Assembly: GCF_900095225.1 (NCBI RefSeq)
Contig: NZ_LT607427.1
Coordinates: 45,185 to 109,184 of the forward strand
From: Pseudomonas sp. UMAB-08
GTDB taxonomy: Bacteria > Pseudomonadota > Gammaproteobacteria > Pseudomonadales > Pseudomonadaceae
Length of the DNA stretch: 64,000 bases
Direction of reading: 5' to 3'
Both the position numbers and the translations under genes were made by a program. A model generated the notes under the pieces. It ran no database searches. It worked only from the letters and a program-made list of their open reading frames with translations, and was not told where the DNA came from. Of the stretch, positions 1 to 6,226 are shown piece by piece; position 1 is the first letter of the stretch, and each line of letters begins with the position of its first letter.

Positions 1-403
1 CGATCAGCCCCGACACATCGTCAACAAACGCCGGTTTACGCCCTTCGTAAAAATGGCCGACAAATTGAATCGCCCAACCCACGACAAACAAACCGACGCC
101 GCTGCTCAGCCAGACCAGCGTCGACTGCACGGCGAGCATGTGACCTGGCCAAAGGGATAGGCCGAGCAGGGCGCCCATCACCACACCGAACCGCATGTCC
201 AGGCGCAAATAGAACCCTGTAGACGCCAGCGCCAGCAGGGTTGCGGGCGAAAGCCATACGCCGCCTATCACGGCGCCGGGGCGCGAAAGGAGCACGGCCA
301 CCGCAATGACAATCAGCGGAATGCCGATAAAGTGACTGACGATGTTGCGTGTGTCGCGATGGTAGGCGGCGTATTGACTGAGATGATCAACGAGGTTTTT
401 CAT
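1..403 (-). CDS. Mpo1-like (DUF962/YGL010w-type) membrane protein, 3' end outside the window
   Basis: The reading frame begins at ATG 401-403, behind a strong AGGAGG ribosome site, and runs off the left edge without a stop. The N-terminus reads MKNLVDHLSQYAAYHRDTRN, followed by a short helix with a conserved His (VSHFIGIPL) and two or three hydrophobic segments, then FVGHFYEGRKPA. Small membrane proteins with this pattern belong to the DUF962/Mpo1 family. Yeast Mpo1 is a dioxygenase in phytosphingosine breakdown, but the role in bacteria is not established. It is divergent from the Crp/Fnr gene at 494. Family assignment is by recognised pattern; function is open. Confidence 0.8.
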   Translation of the reverse strand, partial: MKNLVDHLSQYAAYHRDTRNIVSHFIGIPLIVIAVAVLLSRPGAVIGGVWLSPATLLALASTGFYLRLDMRFGVVMGALLGLSLWPGHMLAVQSTLVWLSSGVGLFVVGWAIQFVGHFYEGRKPAFVDDVSGLI

Positions 404-451
404 TGTTATTCCTCCTGTGGAACGATGATCATGCCTCGGGATTTGAAAGGG

Positions 452-473
452 CTTTGTCTGTTACCCGACAAAG
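452..473. promoter_or_regulatory. Inverted repeat between divergent genes, possible operator
   Basis: CTTTGTC (452-458) and GACAAAG (467-473) form a perfect 7-bp inverted repeat with an 8-bp spacer. It lies between the divergent Mpo1-like gene and the Crp/Fnr gene, 20 bp before the latter's start. The position suits an autoregulatory operator, but a regulator site is only an inference. Confidence 0.35.
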
Positions 474-493
474 TCTGCAATTAAGGAGTTCAT

Positions 494-1177
494 ATGAGCG
501 GAGCCGTATGGCGGACCCGACTGCTGACCGGGTACTGGTTCAGCAATCTGCCGGCTGGTTTACAGGACAGCTTGCTCGATGCCGCGAAAACGCGACGCCT
601 GACGCCAGGCAAGCCCTTGTTCCGGCGCGGCGATCCGCCGTGCGGGTTGTATGCGGTGCTCGAAGGCGCGATTCGTATTGGCTCGGTCAGCGAGCAAGGC
701 AAGCAGACGTTGCTGTCGCGGATCGAGCTGCCTTACTGGTTTGGCGAAGTGTCGTTGTTCGACGGCCTGCCGCGCACCTATGATGCATTTTCCGAAGCCC
801 ACAGTATTCTGTTGCAGGTCCCGCAGTCGGCGCTGGTGACTCTGCTGGAAAAAGAGCCTCAGTATTGGCGCCATTTCGCTTTGTTGATGAGTCAGAAGCT
901 GCGCCTGACGTTCGTTCACCTCGAGCAGCAAAGCCTGTTGCCCGCTGCCGCCCGCGTGGCCTGTCGCTTACTGTTGATCGCCGAAGGGTATGGCGAGATC
1001 AATCGCTCGCGAGAGGTGATCGAGCTGCCCCAGGAGCAGTTGGCGCAAATGCTGTCGATGTCTCGCCAGACCATCAACAAAATCCTCAACGATTTTCAGG
1101 CTCAAGGCATCCTGGACATCAGTTATGGCGAAATCAGGATTCTAGACCTGGATAAACTGCGTGCGGCGGCCTCGTAA
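494..1177 (+). CDS. Crp/Fnr-family transcriptional regulator
   Basis: The 227-residue protein has an N-terminal cyclic-nucleotide-binding-like beta-roll (about residues 15-125, with GDPPCGLYAVLEGAIRIG) and a C-terminal winged helix (about 150-215, LSMSRQTINKILNDF as recognition helix). The start is ATG 494 with AAGGAG 483-488. The FNR-type N-terminal cysteine cluster is absent, so it is not an oxygen-sensing [4Fe-4S] regulator. The cAMP phosphate-cassette Arg-Ser is not obvious, so its ligand is unknown. Target genes are unknown. The gene sits alone between a divergent membrane protein and a response regulator 37 bp downstream. Confidence 0.88.
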   Translation: MSGAVWRTRLLTGYWFSNLPAGLQDSLLDAAKTRRLTPGKPLFRRGDPPCGLYAVLEGAIRIGSVSEQGKQTLLSRIELPYWFGEVSLFDGLPRTYDAFSEAHSILLQVPQSALVTLLEKEPQYWRHFALLMSQKLRLTFVHLEQQSLLPAAARVACRLLLIAEGYGEINRSREVIELPQEQLAQMLSMSRQTINKILNDFQAQGILDISYGEIRILDLDKLRAAAS

Positions 1178-1214
1178 TCAGCCTAGCCTAGACGCACGAT
1201 AAATGAGGTGCACC

Positions 1215-1877
1215 ATGCGTTTGCTGTTAGTGGAAAACGATCTCAGTACCGCCAATCACTTGGCCAAGGGGCTTGGCGAGTCGGGGTTTAGGGTCGACGT
1301 CGCGGAAAACGGCCTGTCCGGCCGCCATTTCGTTGAAGAGAAGGCCTACGACCTGATCATCCTCGATGCCATGTTGCCGGGCCTGAATGGCTGGCAACTG
1401 CTGCAACTGGTCCGTCAGCGCGGCAACACGCCCGTGTTGTTCCTGACTGCCCGCGATACCATGGAAGACCGGCTGCGCGGGCTGGAACTGGGTGCCGATG
1501 ATTACCTGCTCAAGCCCTTTACCCTTGAAGAACTGCTGGTCCGGGTGCGGACCTTGCTGCGACGCGGGCCAACCGGCACTGCCGACAGCTACTCTATCGC
1601 CGACCTGGAAATCGACGTGCCACTCCAGCGCGTTAGCCGTGGCGGGCAACGGATCTCGTTGAGCGATCAGGAGTTCGAACTCCTGCAGTTGCTGGTCAGC
1701 CGTCAGGGCGATGTCATTTCACGCACGCTGATCGCTTCGCAGGTGTTCAACAATGACATCGACAAGGTCGAAATCGCCATCCATCGCCTGCGCTCGAAAA
1801 TCGATGAGCGCTACCTGCCTAAACTGATCCATACCGAAGGTGTTGTGGGCTATCAGTTAGCGGTGCTGGAAGACTGA
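1215..1877 (+). CDS. OmpR/PhoB-family DNA-binding response regulator (orphan)
   Basis: A receiver domain (residues 1-115) carries the phosphoacceptor Asp51 in LIILDAML and the conserved Lys near residue 100 in LLKPFTLEELL. It is followed by a winged-helix effector domain (about 125-220). ATG 1215 is preferred over the in-frame ATG 1203 because GAGGTG (1205-1210) is correctly spaced for it. The effector resembles the CopR/IrlR/PmrA branch. No histidine kinase gene lies beside it: the next 870 bp are AT-rich and hold none, so its partner kinase must be elsewhere. Its stimulus cannot be read from the sequence. Confidence 0.9.
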   Translation: MRLLLVENDLSTANHLAKGLGESGFRVDVAENGLSGRHFVEEKAYDLIILDAMLPGLNGWQLLQLVRQRGNTPVLFLTARDTMEDRLRGLELGADDYLLKPFTLEELLVRVRTLLRRGPTGTADSYSIADLEIDVPLQRVSRGGQRISLSDQEFELLQLLVSRQGDVISRTLIASQVFNNDIDKVEIAIHRLRSKIDERYLPKLIHTEGVVGYQLAVLED

Positions 1878-1884
1878 TTGAGCC

Positions 1885-1924
1885 CTGTTGGCTGGCTCCT
1901 GCAGAACCCCTGTAGGAGCCAACT
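1885..1924. repeat. REP-like hairpin after the response regulator
   Basis: GGCTCCTGCAG and CTGTAGGAGCC form a stem with one wobble pair. The TGTAGGAGCC half resembles the arm of Pseudomonas REP elements. There is no T-run, so it is more likely a degenerate REP element than an intrinsic terminator. It marks the left boundary of the AT-rich island. Confidence 0.5.
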
Positions 1925-2277
1925 TTTGGTGATCAACCGATATTGAGCGTGTGTGGGTTATCGCTAATTATTCTAGAAACCTGTTACTTTTGACAGTACC
2001 TAATAAAAACAAAAAGCTTTATATTTTGTTTTCGCAAACATTGGATGGCGAAATAATAAAACCTGCTATTGAACAAGGATGTAACCGTATGCCAGTCTCA
2101 ATCAGTACCATTCTCCGCAGTCATGTGCTCAACGGTGACTTTATCAAAAGATTTGCCGATTAGAATACTCCGAATATAAAGCTTATCAAGCGGGCCCCTT
2201 CGTGGCATGGCCATGCTGCTATAAGGTTTAGTCCGGGCGCTCAGAACGAACAGCTAATATAAAATGCCCCACAGAAC

Positions 2278-2589
2278 ATGTTCATCGTGAAACTCAGTGT
2301 ACGAGCCTCCGATCTTAAAGTCCCTGACGAAATCGAGCTTTACGGAGTGCTACTTGCCGGGGGGAACCGGAAACGAGCGCTTTATAGTGCCTTTAGTAGG
2401 GCGCGCGTGCAGCGAATGGTCCAGCCTAGAGTACGAATTCACTCCGCCGGCTGGCTTGCTGTCGGGTTTCTAACTAGACGCCACGTCGGTATCCCACCCC
2501 TTGAGCGAGAAATCCATAATCGTAAAGCGGGTGAACCTGTTATCCGTCCCGTAGCAATTGAGTTCGATAGCGTTGAAGTTAATGATTAA
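2278..2589 (+). CDS. Hypothetical protein in the AT-rich island
   Basis: The frame holds 103 codons from ATG 2278 to TAA 2587-2589. I do not recognise the protein. It is basic in its middle part, with no signal peptide or membrane segment. There is no clear ribosome site before ATG 2278, and an in-frame stop at 2260 rules out an upstream extension. It lies 160 bp before the ubiquitin-like gene on the same strand, so it could be a partner of that gene, a remnant of a decayed gene, or chance. Confidence 0.25.
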   Translation: MFIVKLSVRASDLKVPDEIELYGVLLAGGNRKRALYSAFSRARVQRMVQPRVRIHSAGWLAVGFLTRRHVGIPPLEREIHNRKAGEPVIRPVAIEFDSVEVND

Positions 2590-2674
2590 CTAGATAAGCA
2601 TTGAAATGCAGTGAGGGGTCTATTAACAAAATGATGGGCCTCTCAGAAAAAATAAATCGACGGGAGCAATCAAA

Positions 2675-2731
2675 ATGGAATGTGGCGCTACCATCGTTCC
2701 AACAAGTTGTCCTGAAAATACCCTGCCGTGA
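2675..2731 (+). CDS. Possible 18-residue leader peptide before the ubiquitin-like gene
   Basis: ATG 2675 follows GGGAG (2662-2666) at 8 bp and opens an 18-codon frame with two cysteines, ending in TGA 2729-2731. That is 18 bp before the ubiquitin-like start. Good spacing and tight linkage suggest a leader or translationally coupled small peptide. Such a short frame can easily arise by chance. Confidence 0.2.
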   Translation: MECGATIVPTSCPENTLP

Positions 2732-2749
2732 TCCATTGGAGAATATCGC

Positions 2750-2971
2750 ATGCTTATTTTTATAATAACACTTGAAGGAAAAACGCTTGAATTAAACGTG
2801 GAGCCCATTGACTCCATCGAGCATGTTAAAGCTACAATTGAGAAAAATGAAGGCATCCCCGCCATTCGCCAACGCCTTATTTGTGCCGGAAAACAGTTAG
2901 AAGACGGCCGTACGTTGTCCGATTACAATATTCAGAAAGAATCAACATTGCATCTAGCACTTAAGCTCTAA
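2750..2971 (+). CDS. Ubiquitin-like protein, closely similar to eukaryotic ubiquitin but lacking the C-terminal Arg-Gly-Gly
   Basis: The 73-residue product aligns to ubiquitin from Met1 to Leu73 with no gaps. By hand I count about 53 of 73 identities with human ubiquitin. Residues 46-69 are all identical. Kept features are Leu8, Ile44 and His68 of the Ile44 patch, Ile36, Asp58, and the chain lysines 11, 27, 48 and 63. Changed are Lys6 to Ile, Lys29 to Thr, Lys33 to Asn, Val70 to Ala and Arg72 to Lys. TAA directly follows Leu73, so the Arg74-Gly75-Gly76 tail needed for activation by E1 is missing; neither other frame restores it. GGAG (2738-2741) is 8 bp before ATG, and an in-frame TGA lies 8 codons upstream, so no signal peptide is hidden. 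GC is about 40%, far below the neighbours. No conjugation gene is near. A known parallel is the Bacteroides fragilis ubiquitin homologue, which also lacks the Gly-Gly end but is exported. The function here is unknown; it may act as a non-conjugated ubiquitin mimic. Confidence 0.93.
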   Translation: MLIFIITLEGKTLELNVEPIDSIEHVKATIEKNEGIPAIRQRLICAGKQLEDGRTLSDYNIQKESTLHLALKL

Positions 2972-3035
2972 AATCTGTAGGCGCCAACGTGTTGGTGAAG
3001 GGCTTGACGTTATCTATCTGCCCAACCCCTCCCGG

Positions 3036-3078
3036 TAGAACGGCCCCTTCATCACTACGTGTTGAAGGGGCCGTTCTA
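3036..3078. repeat. Perfect 16-bp inverted repeat downstream of the ubiquitin-like gene
   Basis: TAGAACGGCCCCTTCA (3036-3051) and its exact reverse complement (3063-3078) flank an 11-base loop. No T-run follows in either direction. It could be a transcript-stabilising hairpin, a weak terminator or a mobile-element remnant. Confidence 0.7.
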
Positions 3079-3204
3079 TGTCCGTCAGATGGCTGCGCCT
3101 GTGGCGCACAAAGTGATTGCGGTTAACGACATTGGGGCAGCCTGACTGCCCGGTAACGTTTCTGTCACAGCGTGTGGATAAGCTCGAATTGTAAGTTTAT
3201 TTAT

Positions 3205-3240
3205 GGGCCGCTCCTTAGGCAGGGGGCGGCCCTTTTTTTT
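3205..3240 (+). terminator. Strong Rho-independent terminator
   Basis: GGGCCGC (3205-3211) pairs with GCGGCCC (3226-3232) and is followed by eight T. The nearest upstream gene on this strand is the ubiquitin-like gene, 235 bp away, with the hairpin at 3036-3078 between them. It may end that transcript or an unannotated small RNA made from about 3080-3240. Confidence 0.85.
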
Positions 3241-3293
3241 GCCTGCCGAATCGCCAATCCTTATATTCTTTTAGGGTCTTAACAAATAGCTTC

Positions 3294-3328
3294 TTATTCC
3301 TTAACGAATATATGTCGCGTCCTTATAC
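3294..3328 (+). promoter_or_regulatory. Putative sulfur-regulon promoter (TTATTCC box and TTATAC element)
   Basis: TTATTCC (3294-3300) lies 29 bp (start to start) before TTATAC (3323-3328), a plausible -10 element 38 bp before the hydrolase start. The stretch TATTCCTTAACG (3295-3306) recurs exactly at 6141-6152. See the matching features at 6140 and 18339. The regulator, perhaps CysB, is inferred. Confidence 0.45.
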
Positions 3329-3365
3329 TTTGCCCATGAACGCAAACAGGCAGGAGGCGCACCCC

Positions 3366-3947
3366 ATGCGTAACGAGTCGATCCGCTATCTGATCGTGCC
3401 AGGCTGGCAGGGGTCGCCTGACGACCATTGGCAAACGCATTGGCAGAACAGTTTGCCCAACAGCGCGCGCGTGGAGCAGGCCGACTGGCTCAAACCACGG
3501 CGCGAGGATTGGGTCGGTGAATTGCAGCGCTCGATTGCCGCTGACAGCACACCGGTGATCCTGATCGCTCATAGCCTGGGGTGCATCACCGTTGCGCATT
3601 GGGCCGAGCTCGCACCTTTGCAGTCGCTGCGTCAGGTGCGCGGTGCCTTGCTGGTGGCGCCGGCTGACGTTGAACGGCCGAACTGCTCGCCTGCGTTACG
3701 TAATTTCGCACCGATTCCAGGGCACCTGCTGCCGTTCCCGACCCAAGTGGTCAGCTCGGATAACGACACGGCGGTCTGTACTCAGCGCGCACTGGAACTG
3801 GCCCATAACTGGGGCGCCGAAGCCGGCATTCTCAGGGGGGCTGGGCACATCAATGTGAAGTCCGGCCATCAGCGCTGGGAGCAGGGCTTCGCCTATCTGT
3901 ACCGCCTGCAAAACCGAATGGAACACCACGCTCTGCGTCGCGCTTGA
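3366..3947 (+). CDS. RBBP9/YdeN-family alpha/beta hydrolase
   Basis: The 193-residue protein starts at ATG 3366 behind AGGAGG (3352-3357). It shows the nucleophile elbow AHSLGC (Ser in the GxSxG-like turn), the early motif VPGWQGSPDDHWQ typical of RBBP9/YdeN serine hydrolases, an Asp in SSDNDTAV and the catalytic His in GAGHIN. It has no signal peptide, so it should be cytosolic. The substrate is unknown. It precedes a sigma-54 type AAA+ gene and is itself preceded by a putative sulfur-starvation promoter, which suggests a role in the sulfur-scavenging response. Confidence 0.85.
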   Translation: MRNESIRYLIVPGWQGSPDDHWQTHWQNSLPNSARVEQADWLKPRREDWVGELQRSIAADSTPVILIAHSLGCITVAHWAELAPLQSLRQVRGALLVAPADVERPNCSPALRNFAPIPGHLLPFPTQVVSSDNDTAVCTQRALELAHNWGAEAGILRGAGHINVKSGHQRWEQGFAYLYRLQNRMEHHALRRA

Positions 3948-4073
3948 ATTCAATCGGCGCGGCAGATGTCGCGCTTCACTCATCGACCTCAATAATTTTT
4001 ACGCCGGGCCCTTGGGCCCTATTGTCTATTTTTAACGCGTGAGTCGTCGCAAGGGCTCAGGCGGGAGTTTGCC

Positions 4074-5024
4074 ATGAGCCTTCACGAAACCTTTGGTCAG
4101 CCGTTATTGACCTTCCCCGATGCGGAAAAAAGCCCGCTGAGCATTCGCGCCAAGGCGCTGGTGTTCGTCGACCCACGCTCGCGTCAGTTGCGCGAAGAGC
4201 TGGAGCAACTGGCGCCGCGCTCGTTACCGGTGCTGATCCGGGGCGAAACCGGCAGCGGCAAGGAGCTGCTGGCCCGGCACATCCACCGCGCCAGCGACCG
4301 TGGGGGCTTGTTCGTGTCAGTGAACTGCGGGGCGATCAGCCCGACGTACGCTGATGCCGAGCTGTTCGGCTATGCCGCCGGCGCTCACAGCAGTTCCGCC
4401 AGCAGCCGTGCGGGATGGTTTGGCTCGGCCAATGGCGGGACCTTGTACCTGGATGAAATCGGCGATTTGCCGCTGCCGATACAGATCAAACTGTTGGCTG
4501 CGCTGGAGAACCATGAAGTGACCCGCGTTGGCGCCCAGCAACCCAGCCCGGTGGACGTGCGCCTGGTCGCCGCCACCAGCATCGATCTGGCGCAGGCGGT
4601 GGCCGTCGGTAAATTTAACGAGCGGCTCTATCACTACCTCAGCGAAGGTCGACTGGACCTGCCCGCGTTACGCGAACGAGTGGGTGACATCCTGTCACTG
4701 GCCGAATATTTCCTCGGCATCTACAGCCAGCGTTTGAGTTTGCCGGTGCCATTGATCAGTGAAGCCGCGCAACAGGTATTGGAGCGACACAGTTGGCCGG
4801 GCAATACCCGCGAGCTGGAGAACGTTATTCACTTCGCGCTGTTGGTCAGCAGTGGCGATGAAATTCTCCCCGAACACCTCAATCTGCCCGACAGTACCAA
4901 CCCTCTGACGCAGATCGAGCAACAGGTTGAGCAATTGCTCGCTTTCGCGCGTCCCGGTCAGCTGTCGGAATTGCAACGATTGCTCGAGCGCCTGAGCCAA
5001 CGCGTGTCGCAAGCCCCACGTTAG
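4074..5024 (+). CDS. Sigma-54-type AAA+ protein lacking a normal GAFTGA loop and a DNA-binding domain
   Basis: The 316-residue protein consists almost only of the AAA+ domain of sigma-54 activators. It has Walker A GETGSGKE (57-64), Walker B GGTLYLDEIGDL (about 123-134), and the WPGNTRELEN segment typical of the family. There is no N-terminal sensory domain. The sigma-54-contacting GAFTGA loop is replaced by GAHSSS (103-108) within ELFGYAAGAHSSSA. The C-terminus ends in a leucine-rich helix without a recognisable Fis-type HTH. SfnR, a sigma-54 activator without a sensory domain, controls sulfone use in Pseudomonas, so a link to sulfur metabolism is plausible from context. Without the loop and the HTH it may instead act as a co-regulator or antagonist. 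Confidence 0.85.
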   Translation: MSLHETFGQPLLTFPDAEKSPLSIRAKALVFVDPRSRQLREELEQLAPRSLPVLIRGETGSGKELLARHIHRASDRGGLFVSVNCGAISPTYADAELFGYAAGAHSSSASSRAGWFGSANGGTLYLDEIGDLPLPIQIKLLAALENHEVTRVGAQQPSPVDVRLVAATSIDLAQAVAVGKFNERLYHYLSEGRLDLPALRERVGDILSLAEYFLGIYSQRLSLPVPLISEAAQQVLERHSWPGNTRELENVIHFALLVSSGDEILPEHLNLPDSTNPLTQIEQQVEQLLAFARPGQLSELQRLLERLSQRVSQAPR

Positions 5025-5106
5025 ACGCTGTGTTTCGTGCCGAGAATGGTGCTTGACCCTAATCAGCACAAAAAAGCATAAGCAGTCGCATAAAAAATAT
5101 TGTCAT

Positions 5107-5114
5107 GGAATAAG
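5107..5114. promoter_or_regulatory. GGAATAAG box upstream of metQ-like gene
   Basis: GGAATAAG lies 117 bp before the binding-protein start. It matches, in reverse orientation, the TTATTCC boxes at 3294 and 18367. The same orientation relative to the gene is seen at 21735 before the cystine-transporter operon. Confidence 0.35.
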
Positions 5115-5230
5115 AAATATCGGTAATGTCCGTTTCACGCCGCTGAGTCATCAGGTTCAACCGATGAGCAGCGGCAACTCACTGATAAGCCGTCGTTTGT
5201 GACGACCGCGATTTTCGCTAAGGACACCGC

Positions 5231-6013
5231 ATGAAAAAGACGTTGTTGTTGACCGCCCTCGCTGCTGCGCTTTCGATTGGCCTGGCCCACGCGGGTGAAA
5301 AACTGGTCGTCGGCGCTACACCGGTTCCGCACGCTGAGATTCTTGAGCTGATCAAGCCTGAGCTGGCAAAAGAAGGCGTGGACCTGGAAATCAAAGTCTT
5401 CAACGACTACGTGCAGCCGAACCTGCAGGTTTTCCAGAAGAAGCTCGATGCCAACTACTTCCAGACCAAGCCGTACCTGGATGGCTTCAACAAAGGCAAG
5501 AAGGCTGATCTGGTCACCGTCGTCGGCGTTCACGTCGAACCGTTCGGCGGCTACTCGTCCAAGTACAAATCCCTGGCTGACCTGCCGGACGGCGCAACTG
5601 TTGCCATTCCAAACGAAGGCAGCAACGCTGGCCGCGCACTCCTGCTGTTGGAGAAAGCCGGTCTGATCACCCTGAACGACCCGACTGACGCACTGGCAAC
5701 GGTAAAGGACGTCAAGACCAACCCCAAGAACCTGAAGTTCAAGGAGCTGGAGTCGGCCATGTTGGCGCGCGCTTACAACCAGGTTGATCTGGACATGATC
5801 AACACCAACTATGCGTTGGAAGCCAAGCTCAACCCGAAGAAGGATGCACTGATTCTCGAAGGCGCTGATTCGCCTTACGTGAACTTCCTGGTGGCGCGTC
5901 CAGACAACGCCCACAGCGATGCAATCCAGAAACTGGCCAAGGCGCTGACCAGCCCTGAAGTCAAAGCATTCATTGCCAAGAAGTACGACGGCGCGGTACT
6001 GCCGGCGTTCTGA
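5231..6013 (+). CDS. metQ: MetQ/NlpA-family substrate-binding protein
   Basis: The 260-residue protein has a signal peptide (MKKTLLLTALAAALSIGLAHA) and the MetQ/NlpA fold signatures: VGATPVPHAEILE, VQPNLQVFQKKLDANYFQ, IPNEGSNAGRAL and LEGADSPYVNFLVARPDN. The family delivers methionine or related sulfur compounds to MetNI. There is no Cys lipobox at the cleavage site, so it should be a soluble periplasmic protein rather than a lipoprotein. AAGGAC precedes the start. No metN or metI lies next to it; the complete metNIQ set is at 11664-14210, whose permease it could share. A second metQ paralogue is at 13422. Confidence 0.88.
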   Translation: MKKTLLLTALAAALSIGLAHAGEKLVVGATPVPHAEILELIKPELAKEGVDLEIKVFNDYVQPNLQVFQKKLDANYFQTKPYLDGFNKGKKADLVTVVGVHVEPFGGYSSKYKSLADLPDGATVAIPNEGSNAGRALLLLEKAGLITLNDPTDALATVKDVKTNPKNLKFKELESAMLARAYNQVDLDMINTNYALEAKLNPKKDALILEGADSPYVNFLVARPDNAHSDAIQKLAKALTSPEVKAFIAKKYDGAVLPAF

Positions 6014-6039
6014 TCTGAATTCAAGCGTTAACGTTTTTT

Positions 6040-6072
6040 ACGCCGGCGGCTTTCATTAGCGTCGGCGTTTTT
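6040..6072 (+). terminator. Rho-independent terminator after metQ
   Basis: ACGCCGGCG (6040-6048) pairs, with one G-T wobble pair, with CGTCGGCGT (6060-6068), followed by a T-run. A T-rich stretch also precedes the stem. Confidence 0.8.
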
Positions 6073-6139
6073 GCGTTTGGAGCAGGAGGTTATCTCCATG
6101 ACCTGCGCAGCCGGATCGCTAGCGTGTTCAGTGATATCA

Positions 6140-6176
6140 ATATTCCTTAACGGTATTTAAATTAAGTTTCTTATAC
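6140..6176 (+). promoter_or_regulatory. Putative sulfur-regulon promoter upstream of the TauD-like gene
   Basis: ATATTCC (6140-6146) precedes TTATAC (6171-6176) by 31 bp, close to the 29-bp arrangement at 3294 and 18339. TATTCCTTAACG is identical to 3295-3306. Confidence 0.45.
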
Positions 6177-6226
6177 CTATAAAGTTCTGACTCTTGTTAC
6201 CCAGCACACCTGGAGTCGGAGTTCTC

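Larger units (their letters stand above)
1925..2749. other. AT-rich stretch with only weak open reading frames
   Basis: About 820 bp with markedly more A and T than its flanks and no recognisable gene. Three small frames are possible but unconvincing: 1951-2163 (70 codons, or only 24 codons from ATG 2089 behind AAGGA), 2278-2589 (listed separately) and 2675-2731 (listed separately). A 12-bp palindrome GCATGGCCATGC lies at 2205-2216. The composition suggests horizontally acquired or decaying DNA. Confidence 0.5.

Noticed and set aside
1951..2163. 70-codon frame in the AT-rich island
   Set aside because: No ribosome site at its first start and no recognisable content. Only the last 24 codons follow a possible site, too little to call a gene.
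3080..3240. RsmX/Y/Z-type small RNA
   Set aside because: The repeated GGA motifs that define these RNAs are absent; only a generic small-RNA possibility remains.
4006..4019. GGGCCC-TT-GGGCCC as terminator of the alpha/beta hydrolase gene
   Set aside because: The two-base loop is too small and no T-run follows, so it is only a short palindrome.
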